A stretch of DNA of 64,000 nucleotides from Achatina immaculata. Lineage: Eukaryota > Mollusca > Gastropoda > Stylommatophora > Achatinidae. The notes under the pieces are model-generated. The model made no database searches, had not been told where the DNA came from, and saw only the letters and a list, made by a program, of their open reading frames with translations. Location of the stretch: the NCBI GenBank assembly GCA_009760885.1, contig CM019716.1:6419938-6483937 (forward strand). The letters are read 5' to 3'. This document shows, in pieces, positions 1-11,309 of this stretch. The translations under genes and the position numbers were made by a program. Every line of letters begins with the position of its first letter. The first letter of the stretch is position 1.

Positions 1-935
1 TCGTTTTACTTTCTGAAGAGCAATAGATGTCCTCCTTTTAATTTCCCTCATTTTATCTCCATTATTAGTTAGCAGTGATCCAAGATATTCAAAACTCTCA
101 ACCTCTTCCAGTTTTTCCTCATTGATACATATATCAGCTACCTTGTTTGTTTTGTTAGTTGTCATCAATTTAGTTTTCTTCGCATTAAGATAAAGGTTTT
201 GCTCTTCATTGTTCTTACAGATTGACATAATTATTTTTTCCATTCCTTTTTGTGTTGTGGACAGTAATACTGTGTCATCTGTATATCTAATCTCTGGTAT
301 TTCATAACCTCCAATTGTTATGGCATCGTAATACTCTTTGTCTACATCTTCTCTAACATTCCTCATTATATTTTCAGTATACAGGTTAAATATGTAAGGC
401 GACAACAATATGCACCCCTGACAGATCCCTTGTTTTATGTCAAACCAAGATGGTGTTTCACCATTTATTCTTACTGCTGCTGGTTGGTCTAGATACAGCA
501 ATGATGTTAATTGTATCACATATGTTGGAAATCCCATTTTTCCATTATTTCCCAAAGTTTCTGGTGTTGTAGACAATCAAATGCCTTTGAGTAGTCTATA
601 AAGGCTAAATATATATTCATATTAAACTCTCTGCACTTCTCTATTATTAATCTTATACTGAATATATGATCTCTTGATCCTCTTCCTTGCCTGAAACCAG
701 CTTGGACCATATTGACTTCTATTTTCTTACGAAGTCTACCCATTATGATTTTTAACAGAATTTTACTGGCATGACTAATCAGGGCAACAGTTCTGTAGTC
801 TGTGCATAATTTCAGGTTACCCTTTTTTGGCAGTGGTATGAATATAGTTCTTTTCCATTCTTTTGGCCAAATACCCGAAAGCCATATCTTTTTACATAGT
901 GCTTGATCGATTGTTGCACATTCCTTTCCTCCTGC
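1..935 (-). mobile_element. RTE-like non-LTR retrotransposon fragment (reverse transcriptase)
   Basis: Read on the minus strand this encodes degenerate reverse transcriptase of the RTE/BovB type. The stretch at 516-743 contains QAGFRQGRGSRDHIF and FIDYSKAFD (RT domain 2-3 signatures). Further along, RYTDDTVL corresponds to the YADD catalytic box, with Thr replacing Ala. Frames are broken by stops and indels, so it is a dead copy. The copy is cut by the window start and its 5' part fades out near 935. It matches the pieces at 20690-22000, 35478-35920 and 40568-41115. The RTE assignment comes from family knowledge and the exact clade is not certain. Confidence 0.8.
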
Positions 936-1089
936 TTTAAATTATTATTCTATCTTACAATATTTAATCTTTTAATACTTATCACTACAGTATAACTTAA
1001 TCATCAGTCTTCATTTATCTTAAAAACACTCAGGAAAAATCATCTCAGTTCTGCCCGATTTCAAAATACTTAGTCATATAAGTCTTGTG

Positions 1090-1490
1090 ATTCTATAAAA
1101 GAGCTCCTTTTTGCTGATGATCGAGCACTTATAGTCACATTATAGAAAGACCTACAGCAAAGCATGGATGACTTAGCAAAGGCAAGTAAAAGCCACAACA
1201 TGAAAATCAGTGTCAAACAGGAAGAGACCAGATCAGAAATGACAACATCATGGCAAAGGTTGGAATTACATTATATCTAGAAACAACAAGTCAAATGGTT
1301 TGGCCCAGTTACACGGCTACCACCAGACAGTATACCATAGAAAACATTTACACTAAAATTGTAGGAAACTGAGAGAGAAGCCACCCACACAAGAGGGAGA
1401 GAGGAAATTATAGAAACCTTAAATATCCCATTATCTGAACCAATTGCCAAGTCCTATCAAGATATCTATTTGATCCCTCAACACCGAAAG
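1090..1490 (+). mobile_element. Second non-LTR reverse transcriptase relic
   Basis: In one plus frame the segment reads LLFADDRALIV, then a helical stretch, then VKWFGPVTRLPPDSIP, separated by stops. This is the order YADD box, thumb, then the '(K)WFGHVxR' C-terminal motif of endonuclease/RT ORFs. It is too decayed to delimit and has no open frame. It is a different subfamily from the RTE fragment at 1-935. Confidence 0.55.
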
Positions 1491-1572
1491 ACATATGAGG
1501 GAAGAGACAAGACTCATTGCATTATTTTAAGATACTTAAACAGTAAAGTCTTGCCTCGGTTTGGAACACTGA

Positions 1573-1868
1573 AACATCAAAGTATTACCTTATTTTAGAA
1601 TATTAAATCACTGACGTATTACCTTATTTTAGAATATTAAATCATAAAAGTATTACCTTATTTTAGAATATTAAATCACAAAAGTAATACCTTATTTTAG
1701 AATATTAAATCATAAAAGTATTACCTTATTTTAGAATATTAAATCATAAAAGTATTACCTTATTTTAGACTATTAAATCACAAAAGTAATACCTTATTTT
1801 AGAATATTAAATCACAGAAGTATTGCCTTATTTTAGAATATTAAATCACAAAAGTATTACCTTGAACA
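1573..1868. repeat. 34-bp minisatellite
   Basis: About nine head-to-tail copies of an AT-rich unit containing AAAGTATTACCTTATTTTAG followed by AATATTAAATC, with single-base variants (tattac/taatac, cat/cac). No coding potential is visible. Confidence 0.9.
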
Positions 1869-2481
1869 CTGAATCATAGGTCTTATTTTTTAAAACTTAG
1901 TCACTGAAATCTTGCCTGATCTCATGGCATTTATGGAAAGAAAATGTCATTGTTTTGCCATCACTTTCTGAGATGTCTGTACTATGACAGATCCACAAAC
2001 TCTCACAAACTGATCCACAAACTCTCACAAACTATGTGTATGTACATTGAGGATGAGCATACTCACATACACGAGTGCTAGCCTCAAAATGATGTTCAAC
2101 GTATGCAGTATAACCACACAACATCCACATCTGTTCTGATAATAAAACCTACATGCTGCACTTAAGCAGGTTATTTTAATTAGCAAATTAATGACTAGCC
2201 GTGATTAATGTTTAAAACTATTACAACAGAGACTATCATATATCCTGTCATTACTTCCACTATATTTGCAGATAGACAAGAAGTACTAGAACAAGAACCA
2301 CACAAGTATTTTTGCTATATGTCTAGGCATAATATAAACATACTTAAACCTGATGACAATGACACAGATGAAAGGAATTATCTTTTAAAAAGACAGGCAG
2401 CAATTATTTTGGCTTGATTTTTTTCCATGAAAAGGTAGAAACAGCAATCTTACGATAAACTGTGACTAACTTTTCCCCAGA

Positions 2482-3010
2482 ACATGGCACATTTTAGTAA
2501 TGAGGAGTCTCAGTGTCTAACCTCAAAAGAACATGGCACAGGATAGAAATGAGGAGTCTCAGTGTCTGATCTCAAAAGAACATGGCGCAGGATAGAAATG
2601 AGGAGCCTCAGTGTCTAACCTCAAAAGAACATGGCACAGGATAGAAATGAGGAGTCTCAGTGTCTAACCTCAAAAGAACATGGCACAGGATAGAAATGAG
2701 GAGCCTCAGTGTCTAATCTCAAAAGAACATGGCACAGGATAGAAATGAGGAGTCTCAGTGTCTGATCTCAAAAGAACATGGCACAGGATAGAAATGAGGA
2801 GCCTCAGTGTCTAACCTCAAAAGAACATGGCACAGGATAGAAATGAGGAGTCTCAGTGTCTAACCTCAAAAGAACATGGCACAGGATAGAAATGAGGAGT
2901 CTCAGTGTCTAACCTCAAAAGAACATGGCACAGGATAGAAATGAGGAGTCTCAGTGTCTAACCTCAAAAGAACATGGCACAGGATAGAAATGAGGAGTCT
3001 CAGTGTCTAA
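2482..3010. repeat. 49-bp minisatellite
   Basis: About eleven copies of a unit with AAAAGAACATGGCACAGGAT, then AGAAATGAGGAGTCTCAGTG, then TCTAACCTC. The first copy is the most diverged (acattttagtaatgagg). Variants alternate (agtctc/agcctc, taacctc/tgatctc), which suggests some higher-order shuffling. Confidence 0.93.
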
Positions 3011-3102
3011 CTCAAATTTCACAAATTCCATCTATAAATGAAAAAAAAGACCAAAAAATAAATAAATAAAATTCTTCTTATTAAAAAAAAAAATTATCTT
3101 AC

Positions 3103-3181
3103 TGTGGTTGGAATCATCAGCACCTTCATTAACACTCAAGTTGCTATCTTCATTCACTCCCGCAGATGCGACTCCATGATT
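3103..3181 (-). CDS. Candidate second exon of the five-module Cys-rich gene
   Basis: On the minus strand a 79-nt open segment lies between an acceptor (TTATTCTTAG|AATCAT) and a donor (CACA|GTAAGA). It would encode NHGVASAGVNEDSN followed by an acidic/Ser/Asn-rich stretch. The upstream exon (5463-7541) ends in phase 0 and this piece starts in phase 0 without a stop, so they can be joined. It would end in phase 1. The peptide is low-complexity and no homology can be claimed, so this rests on splice signals and frame only. Confidence 0.45.
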
Positions 3182-3379
3182 CTAAGAATAAACATCCAGA
3201 AAAAGTTATCTTTGCTCAAATGTTGTTACCAGGGTCAAATGATATACTACAGATGGTGCTGTTACTACTTACTGCAAAGCTGCAGTATTAAAACTCATTA
3301 TTTGCATGCACCTCCAAAGCTTGCATTTTCTTATGGGAATCATTACTGCGCTCACGAGGTGCTGTGTTGAAAGATACTG

Positions 3380-3905
3380 GAAGATGTCATGATTCTCCAT
3401 TTTGTCTACTTCTTGTATTTCCAATTAAATTGGTTTATTCTTTCTTTCACCTGCACTATTTGGTCAACTCTTTCAGATATTTTTCTATTAATCTTCTGCC
3501 TTTCCATCTCAAGTTTTCCAGTGATTGTAGGATTTTCTACTTCTGTCATATATGAGAATGTTTATTATCTTTTCTTTGTGGTTTCAATTAGTTGTCAATG
3601 TTCTGTAACTTCTCTAGCCCAGAGTTTAGGCTGCAAGTTTCTTTAAGCCACATCTCAGCTATTTTATCTACTTTACTGTCCAAGTCTCACAAACACAGGA
3701 CAAAACTGGACCTCTGTAACAGACAGAATTTTAACTGGAACACAGTTATTTCTCACTGTACAATTTCTCTTATTTGTCATTATATTCTTTGTACTAATAA
3801 CAGCTGGTTTTGGTTTACCTATTCCTGACTTGGCTTCACCCATTCTTTTGCCACCTGCAGTTATTACTTTCCTATGGCAAATGAATTTGTAACTGCATAG
3901 CATAT
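3380..3905 (-). pseudogene. Degenerate basic/coiled-coil ORF, possibly LINE ORF1-like
   Basis: Minus-strand frames interrupted by stops carry a Lys/Glu-rich heptad-like stretch (KLEMERQKINRKISERVDQI and neighbours) and an upstream basic Gly/Lys region. Short open pieces also exist on the plus strand. The composition resembles a coiled-coil nucleic-acid-binding ORF1 of a retroelement, but no diagnostic motif is present. The alternative is chance open sequence. Confidence 0.25.
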
Positions 3906-3924
3906 TCCGGTCAGCTTTCATGAA

Positions 3925-4195
3925 GAAAGAAGTAAAGGTAACGTAAAGGTAAAAATTCCCGTTTCCATGCCATTAAGGCATCTCGGGGATATGGTGTTAG
4001 GCCCATATTTCCATGACCATGAAAGTGTGAAGTGGTCAGTATCATACCTGGCCACATTTACCTTCCCAGATTTCTCTGCTATCCATTTTCAGAGGCTGGG
4101 TTGACCCTGGAACCTTTTTGGTGCATACAGAAAAAAATGCCACTGCTGGGACTTGAACTCAGTACCACCAGATTAGTAAACCAAGCAAAGAAAGA
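3925..4195 (-). mobile_element. tRNA-derived SINE, family 2 (minus orientation)
   Basis: On the minus strand a tRNA-like head with a B-box-like GAGTTCAAGTCCC is followed by CAGCAGTGGCATTTTTT, a body with GGTAAATGTGGCCAGG, and a tail in TTTACC repeats (plus strand gtaaaggtaacgtaaaggta). A plus-strand copy of the same family lies at about 56450-56935, broken by a hairpin element. Confidence 0.7.
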
Positions 4196-4764
4196 AGTGC
4201 CCACTTTGAATTGGTGTGAATGTGAGTACTAAGCACCTGATACAGCAATGAAGATCTCTGAAGCACAGGCGCAGAGTTGGACTGGAGTGTGCCATAGCAG
4301 CATTCTATAATTCTCAGACTGAACCAAAAACAAAAAAGCCTTATGATGGGCTTGGTCTCTGCAGGAAACATGACTTAAGCTACCTGGTCATGCTGAAGTA
4401 ACACTAGAGCACCACGAGGAAGTAGAATGGGATCTTGGTCAGCTGTGGTCTGCTGTCATTCCTCTAGCAAGTCACTTTTCCCAGCTGAAAGTGAATGATG
4501 ATGTTTTGTTGCCATTCTTCTAACAGTGACCACTGCTTGTTTGACGTGCCCAATTCAATATGGAAAACAAGTAATCGCCTTGTGATTTTGCACAGGTCAC
4601 AACTAATAATCTTATAATGAACAAATAATGATGTATGCTAGTGTGCACCATTAAAAACAACTCGATATCTACAGTACTTAAACAACAGAGAAATACGGGT
4701 GACTGATCAATTCTGGACAAAGACAAGCTGTTGTGTGATCTCTGGCTAAGATCAGCACTATCAC

Positions 4765-5100
4765 TTTGTGAAGATGCTGTCCGATGAAGCAATCAGCGAC
4801 CCATAGCTGATATACCAGCATCAGAGTTAACAAACCATAGCTGACCAAGACCCTGTCCCACCTCTCCATGGTAACCCCAATAACAGGCCTAGCCTGGCTA
4901 ACAGGGCAGGGATCGCCACAGTCCCCATGGTGGTGGAGTCTGCACACCCCCTGCTTTTTAGCTGTACTCTGGGACTGAAAAAGTAGCTGCCATAACCCGC
5001 TCCCACGCCAATATGATGCTGTGCCTTAACATCTCTACAGCATCGGCTACAAAAAACAACAGCTCGCAGATACAGGAACTCGTACAAGTCAGACATGTAT
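4765..5100. repeat. Interspersed repeat, family 5
   Basis: The segment beginning gatgaagcaatcagcgaccc and ending near the text gcagatacaggaactcgtac is found again, diverged, at 34025-34350 and partly at 31135-31350. Shared landmarks are ccatagctgaccaagaccct, tggtggtagagtctgc and gatgctgtgcctcaac. No open coding frame is conserved between copies. It abuts the family-4 repeat on its right. Confidence 0.75.
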
Positions 5101-5385
5101 GCAGGAAACTCTATTGTAGAGAGCGAAATGACAACACAACTCCTTCATATCAGAGGAAGTATCCCCCCTTGACAAGTGTTTAGGCCCTTTTAAACTCCTG
5201 ACACTCTAAGTGGGGTGGGCCCCTCTGGGTCATGACTCCCAGAGGTCTTGTGAGTTGCCTTTTTTTTTTTTCATCCCGGGATTGAACCCATGATCTTCCA
5301 GATAGCACTGCACTTTGAAGTGCGACTTTTAGCGATCCAGCCACGGAGGACTGGTATTGGTTGTGACAAGATGATGCACCACAAT
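5100..5385 (-). mobile_element. LINE-tail/tRNA-like repeat, family 4
   Basis: It is nearly the same sequence as 58655-58945: gcaggaaactct, ctccttca, cagaggaagta, gggtgggcccctctgggtca, tgactcccagaggtcttgtg. On the minus strand it has a B-box-like GGTTCAATCCC preceded by TGGCTGGATCGC, which resembles an A-box. At 58950-59170 the same sequence follows a reverse-transcriptase C-terminus, so this is probably a LINE 3' UTR or a SINE sharing it. Confidence 0.65.
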
Positions 5386-5462
5386 TTTCACAGAAAAAAA
5401 GACAAAAAGAACAAATTTTTAAAAACAGCACTAATAATGTATGCCAGTTTGTACAAACTTAC

Positions 5463-7541
5463 ATTTTCCTGGGCATCACTGCTGTTTTCTTCTACATGGT
5501 GCTGGACTGTCCAGTTATATTTACGCAGCTCCATCGGCAGACCAAGGCGCTCAAATTCTGTGAACTGATGGGACAGGCTATAGTGGCAGGAACTGCATGC
5601 ACCTACAGCTTCTCCACCCCACATTACCAAAGCATTTGGTGCAGCTTTATGCTCCTTGAGAAACAGAAACTTCTGCACCTCTAGAGTTCGCATTTTCTTT
5701 CTGGGAACCATCATTCCACAAACAAAACAGACAAATTCACAGAGCGTGTACTTGCGCAGCCATCTGTTTCTGTCTGTTACTCCTTTAGATTCCTCAAAAT
5801 CTCTCCATTGGTTAAGAAGACTGTAGCAGCAGTAGGAGCATGTTATGATGGTTCCTTCTTCTGTCACTGGTTCAGAGCCAGGGGCTGGTGGATGATTGGC
5901 TAAGAAAGGAAAGAAAGGAATGGTCTGAGATTGTCCTGCAGCATTCTTGGCTTCATGTCGAACAGGATACGAATACAAAATCTGAGCTTTGCTCAAAAGA
6001 CATTTCTCTCCACACAGAAAGCACACTTTTTTAGGCCTCTCCCCGGCTTGCTGTAGCGGGTGTGGGATGCTGAGGATAGCAGTTGATGAGTGCGATTTAC
6101 TGTCCACACTATGATGCCGGCTGGGCTCTTGTGATGTTACTGAACAACTGACGGCAGAAGCACCAACAGCTGTAAGTACTGACTGACCGGGCGGACCAGA
6201 TAGCAGACTTTGGGCATGATTTCTTGCAAATGTTGGACTTTTGCTGATTTCAATAGCCAGTGGCTGAGTAAGAGATTTTGTAATACCTTCAGTTTTTAAC
6301 AAAGATGTATCACATTTAATATCAGAATCACCAAAAGGTTTAAGACCTGATGTTACGCTGGATGTTGAAGATGATGATAATGATAGTGGCAACAAAGTGT
6401 ATCTTCGTTGAAGATGTGGCACTTTCTCAGCTTCATAGCGCTGCCACTGGTCTTGCAAATTATTGAAACAGCTGACACAAACAAGGACAGAGCCATCTGG
6501 GTTCAAAGGCCTTGCTCCATGGGGTCGTCTTAACTCTCTAACAAATGGAAAGTACATCTGCTCTCCTTTCTTTCTTGCTGGAGCTGTGTAGAGAGAACAT
6601 ATTTTCGAACATGACCAGGACTTGCTACACAAGTAGCACACTTCTCCCGATGTACTCATTGTGTCCGGCACAACGCCCATGTCTATGTTAGAATCATTGC
6701 TGAAAAACGCCGTGTTCACTTTAAAAATTCTAGCGCTATTCGGAGTCCCATGATGCTCGTAAGTAAGCCACTGGTGGCATAAAGAAGAAAAACATCTGTC
6801 GCACACCTGACAAACACCTTGACTGCTTATTGGAATTGCACCTTTAGGCAGCATTAGCTTTGTAAGAAATGGAAAAAATGGTTCATTAGCACCATGAGGT
6901 ATACTAGATATAAACTTCGCTGCAATTCCTTCATTTTCAATCCCACAGGTGTAGCATACAAAAGAAAAGTCATCAATACGAGGTCTCCCCTTTGTAACTT
7001 CTCTCGCACCTTTATCTCCTGACAGATGGTGTTTATGAGAAGTTTTTATGGAGGCCTCTGACTTGATAGACACCGATAAATCTAAAACCCGGTCACCATC
7101 ATCTTGTGGCTGTGACTTTCTACCCATTCGAATGTCAGTTTCTAGACCTGTTCCACTTCCATCTCTGGAATCCGGAGACTGGGGAGCACAGCTGTCTCCA
7201 CAAGAAGGCTGATACTGCAGTCCCATAACCTGAGCCATATACTCCCCTTGTAGTTTCATTTCAGCCCCAGTGAACTGGCCATCATCTAATCGTTTCAGCC
7301 AGTACAGACGTTTGATTGCTGGAGTGTTTGTCCGCTCATATGTTTCCCACTGTTGAGTGAGAAACGCAAAGCATACTCTACAACTGTCCACTACGCCATC
7401 TGCACCAGGAATACGACTTCCTTTGGGAGGGTCATGGTGCTCAAGAAAAGGGAAAAAGGCACATCCTTCACATGGCCGACTACGAAGCTGGTATTCACCT
7501 CCCAAACTTCCACACACAAAGCAAACAATTCTGCTGGGCAT
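5463..7541 (-). CDS. Five-module Cys-rich protein, large first coding exon
   Basis: A 693-codon exon. The start is ATG at 7541; an in-frame TGA lies two codons upstream, so no earlier start is possible in this exon. The exon ends at 5463 on donor AAT|GTAAGT in phase 0, and reading further gives only intron. The protein has five copies of one module at about residues 7-69, 196-262, 302-370, 507-583 and 605-664. Each has CxxC, then FFPFL (FLFL in the last), a Pro/Gly loop, a second CxxC, and QWxxYE or a close variant (QFTEFE in module 5). This pattern suggests zinc-binding modules. The linkers are Ser-rich; VLDLS and IKSE at about 152-162 resemble a CtBP-binding motif and a SUMO site. I do not recognise the family. 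A nuclear or adaptor role is inference only. Confidence 0.85.
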
Positions 7542-8160
7542 TGTTCATTAATATTCAAACTTGCATTCCTAACTCTTTCAGATCTGGCTTGGAGGCACTG
7601 ACAAGAAAGGAAGTCCAATATGGCAAAAAAATTGCAAAGAGGATTCTGAAATGAGAAGAAAATGCAACTTCTTTAATAATTATTTGCAAACATTTCATGC
7701 AAGCAACTGATATTGTTTATCAGCGCTTCATATTTTTCTACCCTGAAGATACCACTTAAGTAATTTTCCAGTTTCTTTCCTGCTGATGTGAGATGCATCA
7801 TTTTTTTTTCTTTTTCTGGAGTGGCCAGTACACTGTAGATACAATATTCCAAAATATGTGCCATTATTTTTATTTTTTAGTACAAAATATTCTTCCAGCA
7901 TTTGTTCATAAGAGGTGCTCATTTTTTTTTAAAAATCTCAATCTCTCATAATATCCTTAGAGACATCAAAAAGAAAATTGCACAGAATCTCAGCCGAGAA
8001 GCCTTGCTTCAGACTGTACCCACTACTGCTAATCAGACACATATGATAAGTTTATAAAACAATTTAAATAATATGTTATAAATTTTCCTGGGTAAATAAA
8101 ATCACTGGCAAGATGGTTGGTGAATATACTAATGGCCGTTATCTGAGGAGGGAATAAAGC
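7542..8160. other. Upstream/intronic region of the Cys-rich gene
   Basis: AT-rich with poly-T and poly-A runs. Several short ORFs on both strands have no recognisable motif. It probably holds 5' UTR or intron of the minus-strand gene, since the reading frame closes immediately upstream of its ATG. No repeat family was identified here. Confidence 0.4.
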
Positions 8161-8519
8161 CAAAATTGAAAGCAAAGGATGAAACCACCAGACACCAGAT
8201 CCTGCAACACAAACACTGTTTGCTGATACTGTGGTCAATTACGAGTCCGATTTTGGTAGAATCAAGCATGAGAGAAGCTGTGCAGCAAAATGATGCTTGG
8301 CAAGTTCCACAAAAACAGAACACTCAATTGTATGGGACACAACAGAGGTCATGCCATATTTTGAGAAATTCTCTATCTAAAGTTGTTCTCAAACATCCAG
8401 AAAAAGACAAAGGAAAAAAAAACATGCATGTGTGTGCACACAAAAAAAACCCACCCACCTAGGACTGCCTAGGAAAAGCAAATGTAGAAAGGAAACTAAT
8501 TAAATCCATAAGAAAATGA

Positions 8520-8680
8520 TAGCCATCATCCACAGGACATATGTCTAGAGGAGGAGGGCTTGAAAACATCATAACATGTAAGATAATGGGAAGAGAGGCA
8601 ATGAAAGACCAAAAGAAAAAAATCATGGACAGCAATGGCGCAACAAAAAGTCACCAAATAAACTTAGGGAGGATATCAAG
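8520..8680 (+). mobile_element. 3' coding end of a non-LTR retrotransposon, base of the 42-bp array
   Basis: The plus frame reads GHMSRGGGLENIITCKIMG and then KKKIMDSN. This aligns with the reverse-transcriptase tail at 41330-41600 on the minus strand, which has GHAMRRGGIENIITTEK and then REMILDSLTGW. It also aligns with the short piece at 19060-19170. The sequence then runs straight into the tandem array, so the array begins inside a retrotransposon C-terminus. Confidence 0.65.
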
Positions 8681-11140
8681 CAATGGCACATCAAAAAATC
8701 ACCAAATAAACTCATGGAAGATATCAAGCAATGGCACAACATAATGTGACCAAATAAACTCATGGAGGATATCACGCAATGGCACAACAAAAAGTCACCA
8801 AATAAACTTATGGAGGACATCAAGCATAACAAAAAGTCACCAAATAAACTTATGGAGGATATCAAGCTCAACAAAATGTCACCAAATAAACTCATGGAGG
8901 ATATCAAGCACAACAAAAAGTCACCAATTAAACTCTTGGAGGATATCAAGCACAACAAAAAGTCACCAATTAAACTCTTGGAGGATATCAAGCACAACAA
9001 AAAGTCACCAATTAAACTCATGAAGGATATCAAGCATAACAAAAAGTCACCAAATAAACTTATGGAGGATATCAAGCACAATAAAAAGTCACCAAATAAA
9101 CTCATGGAGGATATCAAGCAATGACACAACAAAAACTCACCAAATAAACTCATGGAGGATATCAAGCACAACAAAAAGTCAACAAATAAACTTATGGAGG
9201 ACATCAAGCGCAACAAAAAGTCACCAAATAAACTCATGGAGGATATCAAGCAATGGCACAACAAAAAGTCACCAATTAAACTCATGGAGGACATCAAGCA
9301 TAACAAAAAGTCAACAAATAAACTCATGGAGGACATCAAGCACAACAAAAAGTCACCAAATAAACTCATGGAGGACATCAAGCACAACAAAAAGTCACCA
9401 AATAAACTCATGGAGGATATCAAGCACAATAAAAAGTCACCAATTAAACTCATGGAGGATATTAAGCACAACAAAAAGTCACCAAATAAACTCTTGGAGG
9501 ACATCAAGCACAACAAAAAGTCACCAAATAAACTCATGGAGGATATCAAGCAATGACACAACAAAAACTCACCAAATAAACTCATGGAGGACATCAAGCA
9601 ATGGCACAACAAAAAGTCACCAAATAAATTCATGGAGGATATCAAGCACAACAAAAAGTCTACAAATAAACTTATGGAGGACATCAAGCACAACAAAAAG
9701 TCACCAAATAAACTCATGGAGGATATCAAGCAATGACACAACAAAAACTCACCAAATAAACTCATGGAGGACATCAAGCACAACAAAAAGTCACCATATA
9801 AACTCATGGAGGATATCAAGCACAACAAAAAGTCACCAATTAAACTCATAGAGGATATCAAGCACAACAAAAAGTCACCAAATAAACTCATGGAGGATAT
9901 CAAGCACAACAAAAAGTCACCAAATAAACTCATGGAGGATATCAAGCACAACAAAAAGTCACCATATAAACTCATGGAGGATATCAAGCACAACAAAAAG
10001 TCACCAAATAAACTTATGGAGGACATCAAGCACAAAAAAGTCACCAATTAAACTCATGGAGGATATCAATAACAACAAAAAGTCACCAATTAAACTCTTG
10101 GAGGATATCAAGCACAACAAAAAGTCACCAATTAAACTCATGGGGGATATCAAGCACAACAAAAAGTCACCAAAAAACTTATGGAGGACATCAAGCACAA
10201 CAAAAAGTCACCAATTAAACTCATGGAGGATATCAAGCACAACAAAAAGTCACCAATTAAACTCATGGAGGATATCAAGCACAACAAAAAGTCACCAAAT
10301 AAACTTATGGAGGACATCAAGCACAACAAAAAGTCACCAAATAAACTCATGGAGGATATCAAGCAATGACACAACAAAAACTCACCAAATAAACTCATGG
10401 AGGATATCAAGCACACAAAAAGTCACCATATAAACTCATGGAGGATATCAAGCAATGGCACAACAAAAAGTCACCAATTAAACTCATAGAGGATATCAAG
10501 CACAACAAAAAGTCACCAAATAAACTCATGGAGGATATCAAGCACAACAAAAAGTCACCAAATAAACTCATGGAGGATATCAAGCACAACAAAAAGTCAC
10601 CATATAAACTCATGGAGGATATCAAGCACAACAAAAAGTCACCAAATAAACTTATGGAGGACATCAAGCACAAAAAAGTCACCAATTAAACTCATGGAGG
10701 ATATCAATAACAACAAAAAGTCACCAATTAAACTCTTGGAGGATATCAAGCACAACAAAAAGTCACCAATTAAACTCATGGGGGATATCAAGCACAACAA
10801 AAAGTCACCAAAAAACTTATGGAGGACATCAAGCACAACAAAAAGTCACCAATTAAACTCATGGAGGATATCAAGCACAACAAAAAGTCACCAATTAAAC
10901 TCATGGAGGATATCAAGCACAACAAAAAGTCACCAAATAAACTCATGGAGGACATCAAGCACAACAAAAAGTCACCAAATAAACTCATGGAGGATATCAA
11001 GCAATGGCACAACAAAAACTCACCAAATAAACTCATGGAGGATATCAAGCACAACAAAAAGTCACCAAATAAACTCATGGAGGATATCAAGCACAACAAA
11101 AAGTCACCAAATAAACTCATGGAGGATATCAAGGACATTT
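8640..11140. repeat. 42-bp in-frame minisatellite array (about 55-60 units)
   Basis: The unit is CACAACAAAAAGTCACCAAA followed by TAAACTCATGGAGGATATCAAG. On the plus strand it reads HNKKSPNKLMEDIK, 14 residues. Some units are 48 bp and carry two extra codons (QWHNKKSPNKLMEDIK). Most length changes are multiples of three, so long open frames exist on plus; the minus strand is also open for 474 codons (8623-10047) with repeating SSMSLFGDFLLCLI. A 638-bp block is duplicated (positions near 9843 and 10481, including a 65-residue stretch identical in translation). The last unit continues as DIKDICGEAWLASDDDDILP and stops. The unit matches retrotransposon C-terminal codons (see the flanking entry), so this is most likely a satellite and not a gene. 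Confidence 0.95.
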
Positions 11141-11309
11141 GTGGAGAAGCATGGCTGGCATCTGATGATGATGATATTCTTCCATAAATAAAGACAATAT
11201 GTGCGTCTGAGTATGCTCACATTTTATACTGAAAAAATTATGTAATAAAATGTTGAATATCTCTCAAATGTTTCAATTGCAACATCTTACTATTAAACAT
11301 TTATTATTA

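Noticed and set aside
1573..3010. CRISPR-like array
   Set aside because: Repeats are contiguous without unique spacers, and the sequence is an animal genome; they are minisatellites.
5290..5568. 92-codon plus ORF overlapping the Cys-rich gene
   Set aside because: It is antisense to the real exon and to a repeat; shadow frame.
8623..10047. 474-codon minus-strand ORF as a membrane protein gene
   Set aside because: It is only the antisense of the 42-bp satellite; period divisible by three explains the open frame, and no splice or start context was seen.
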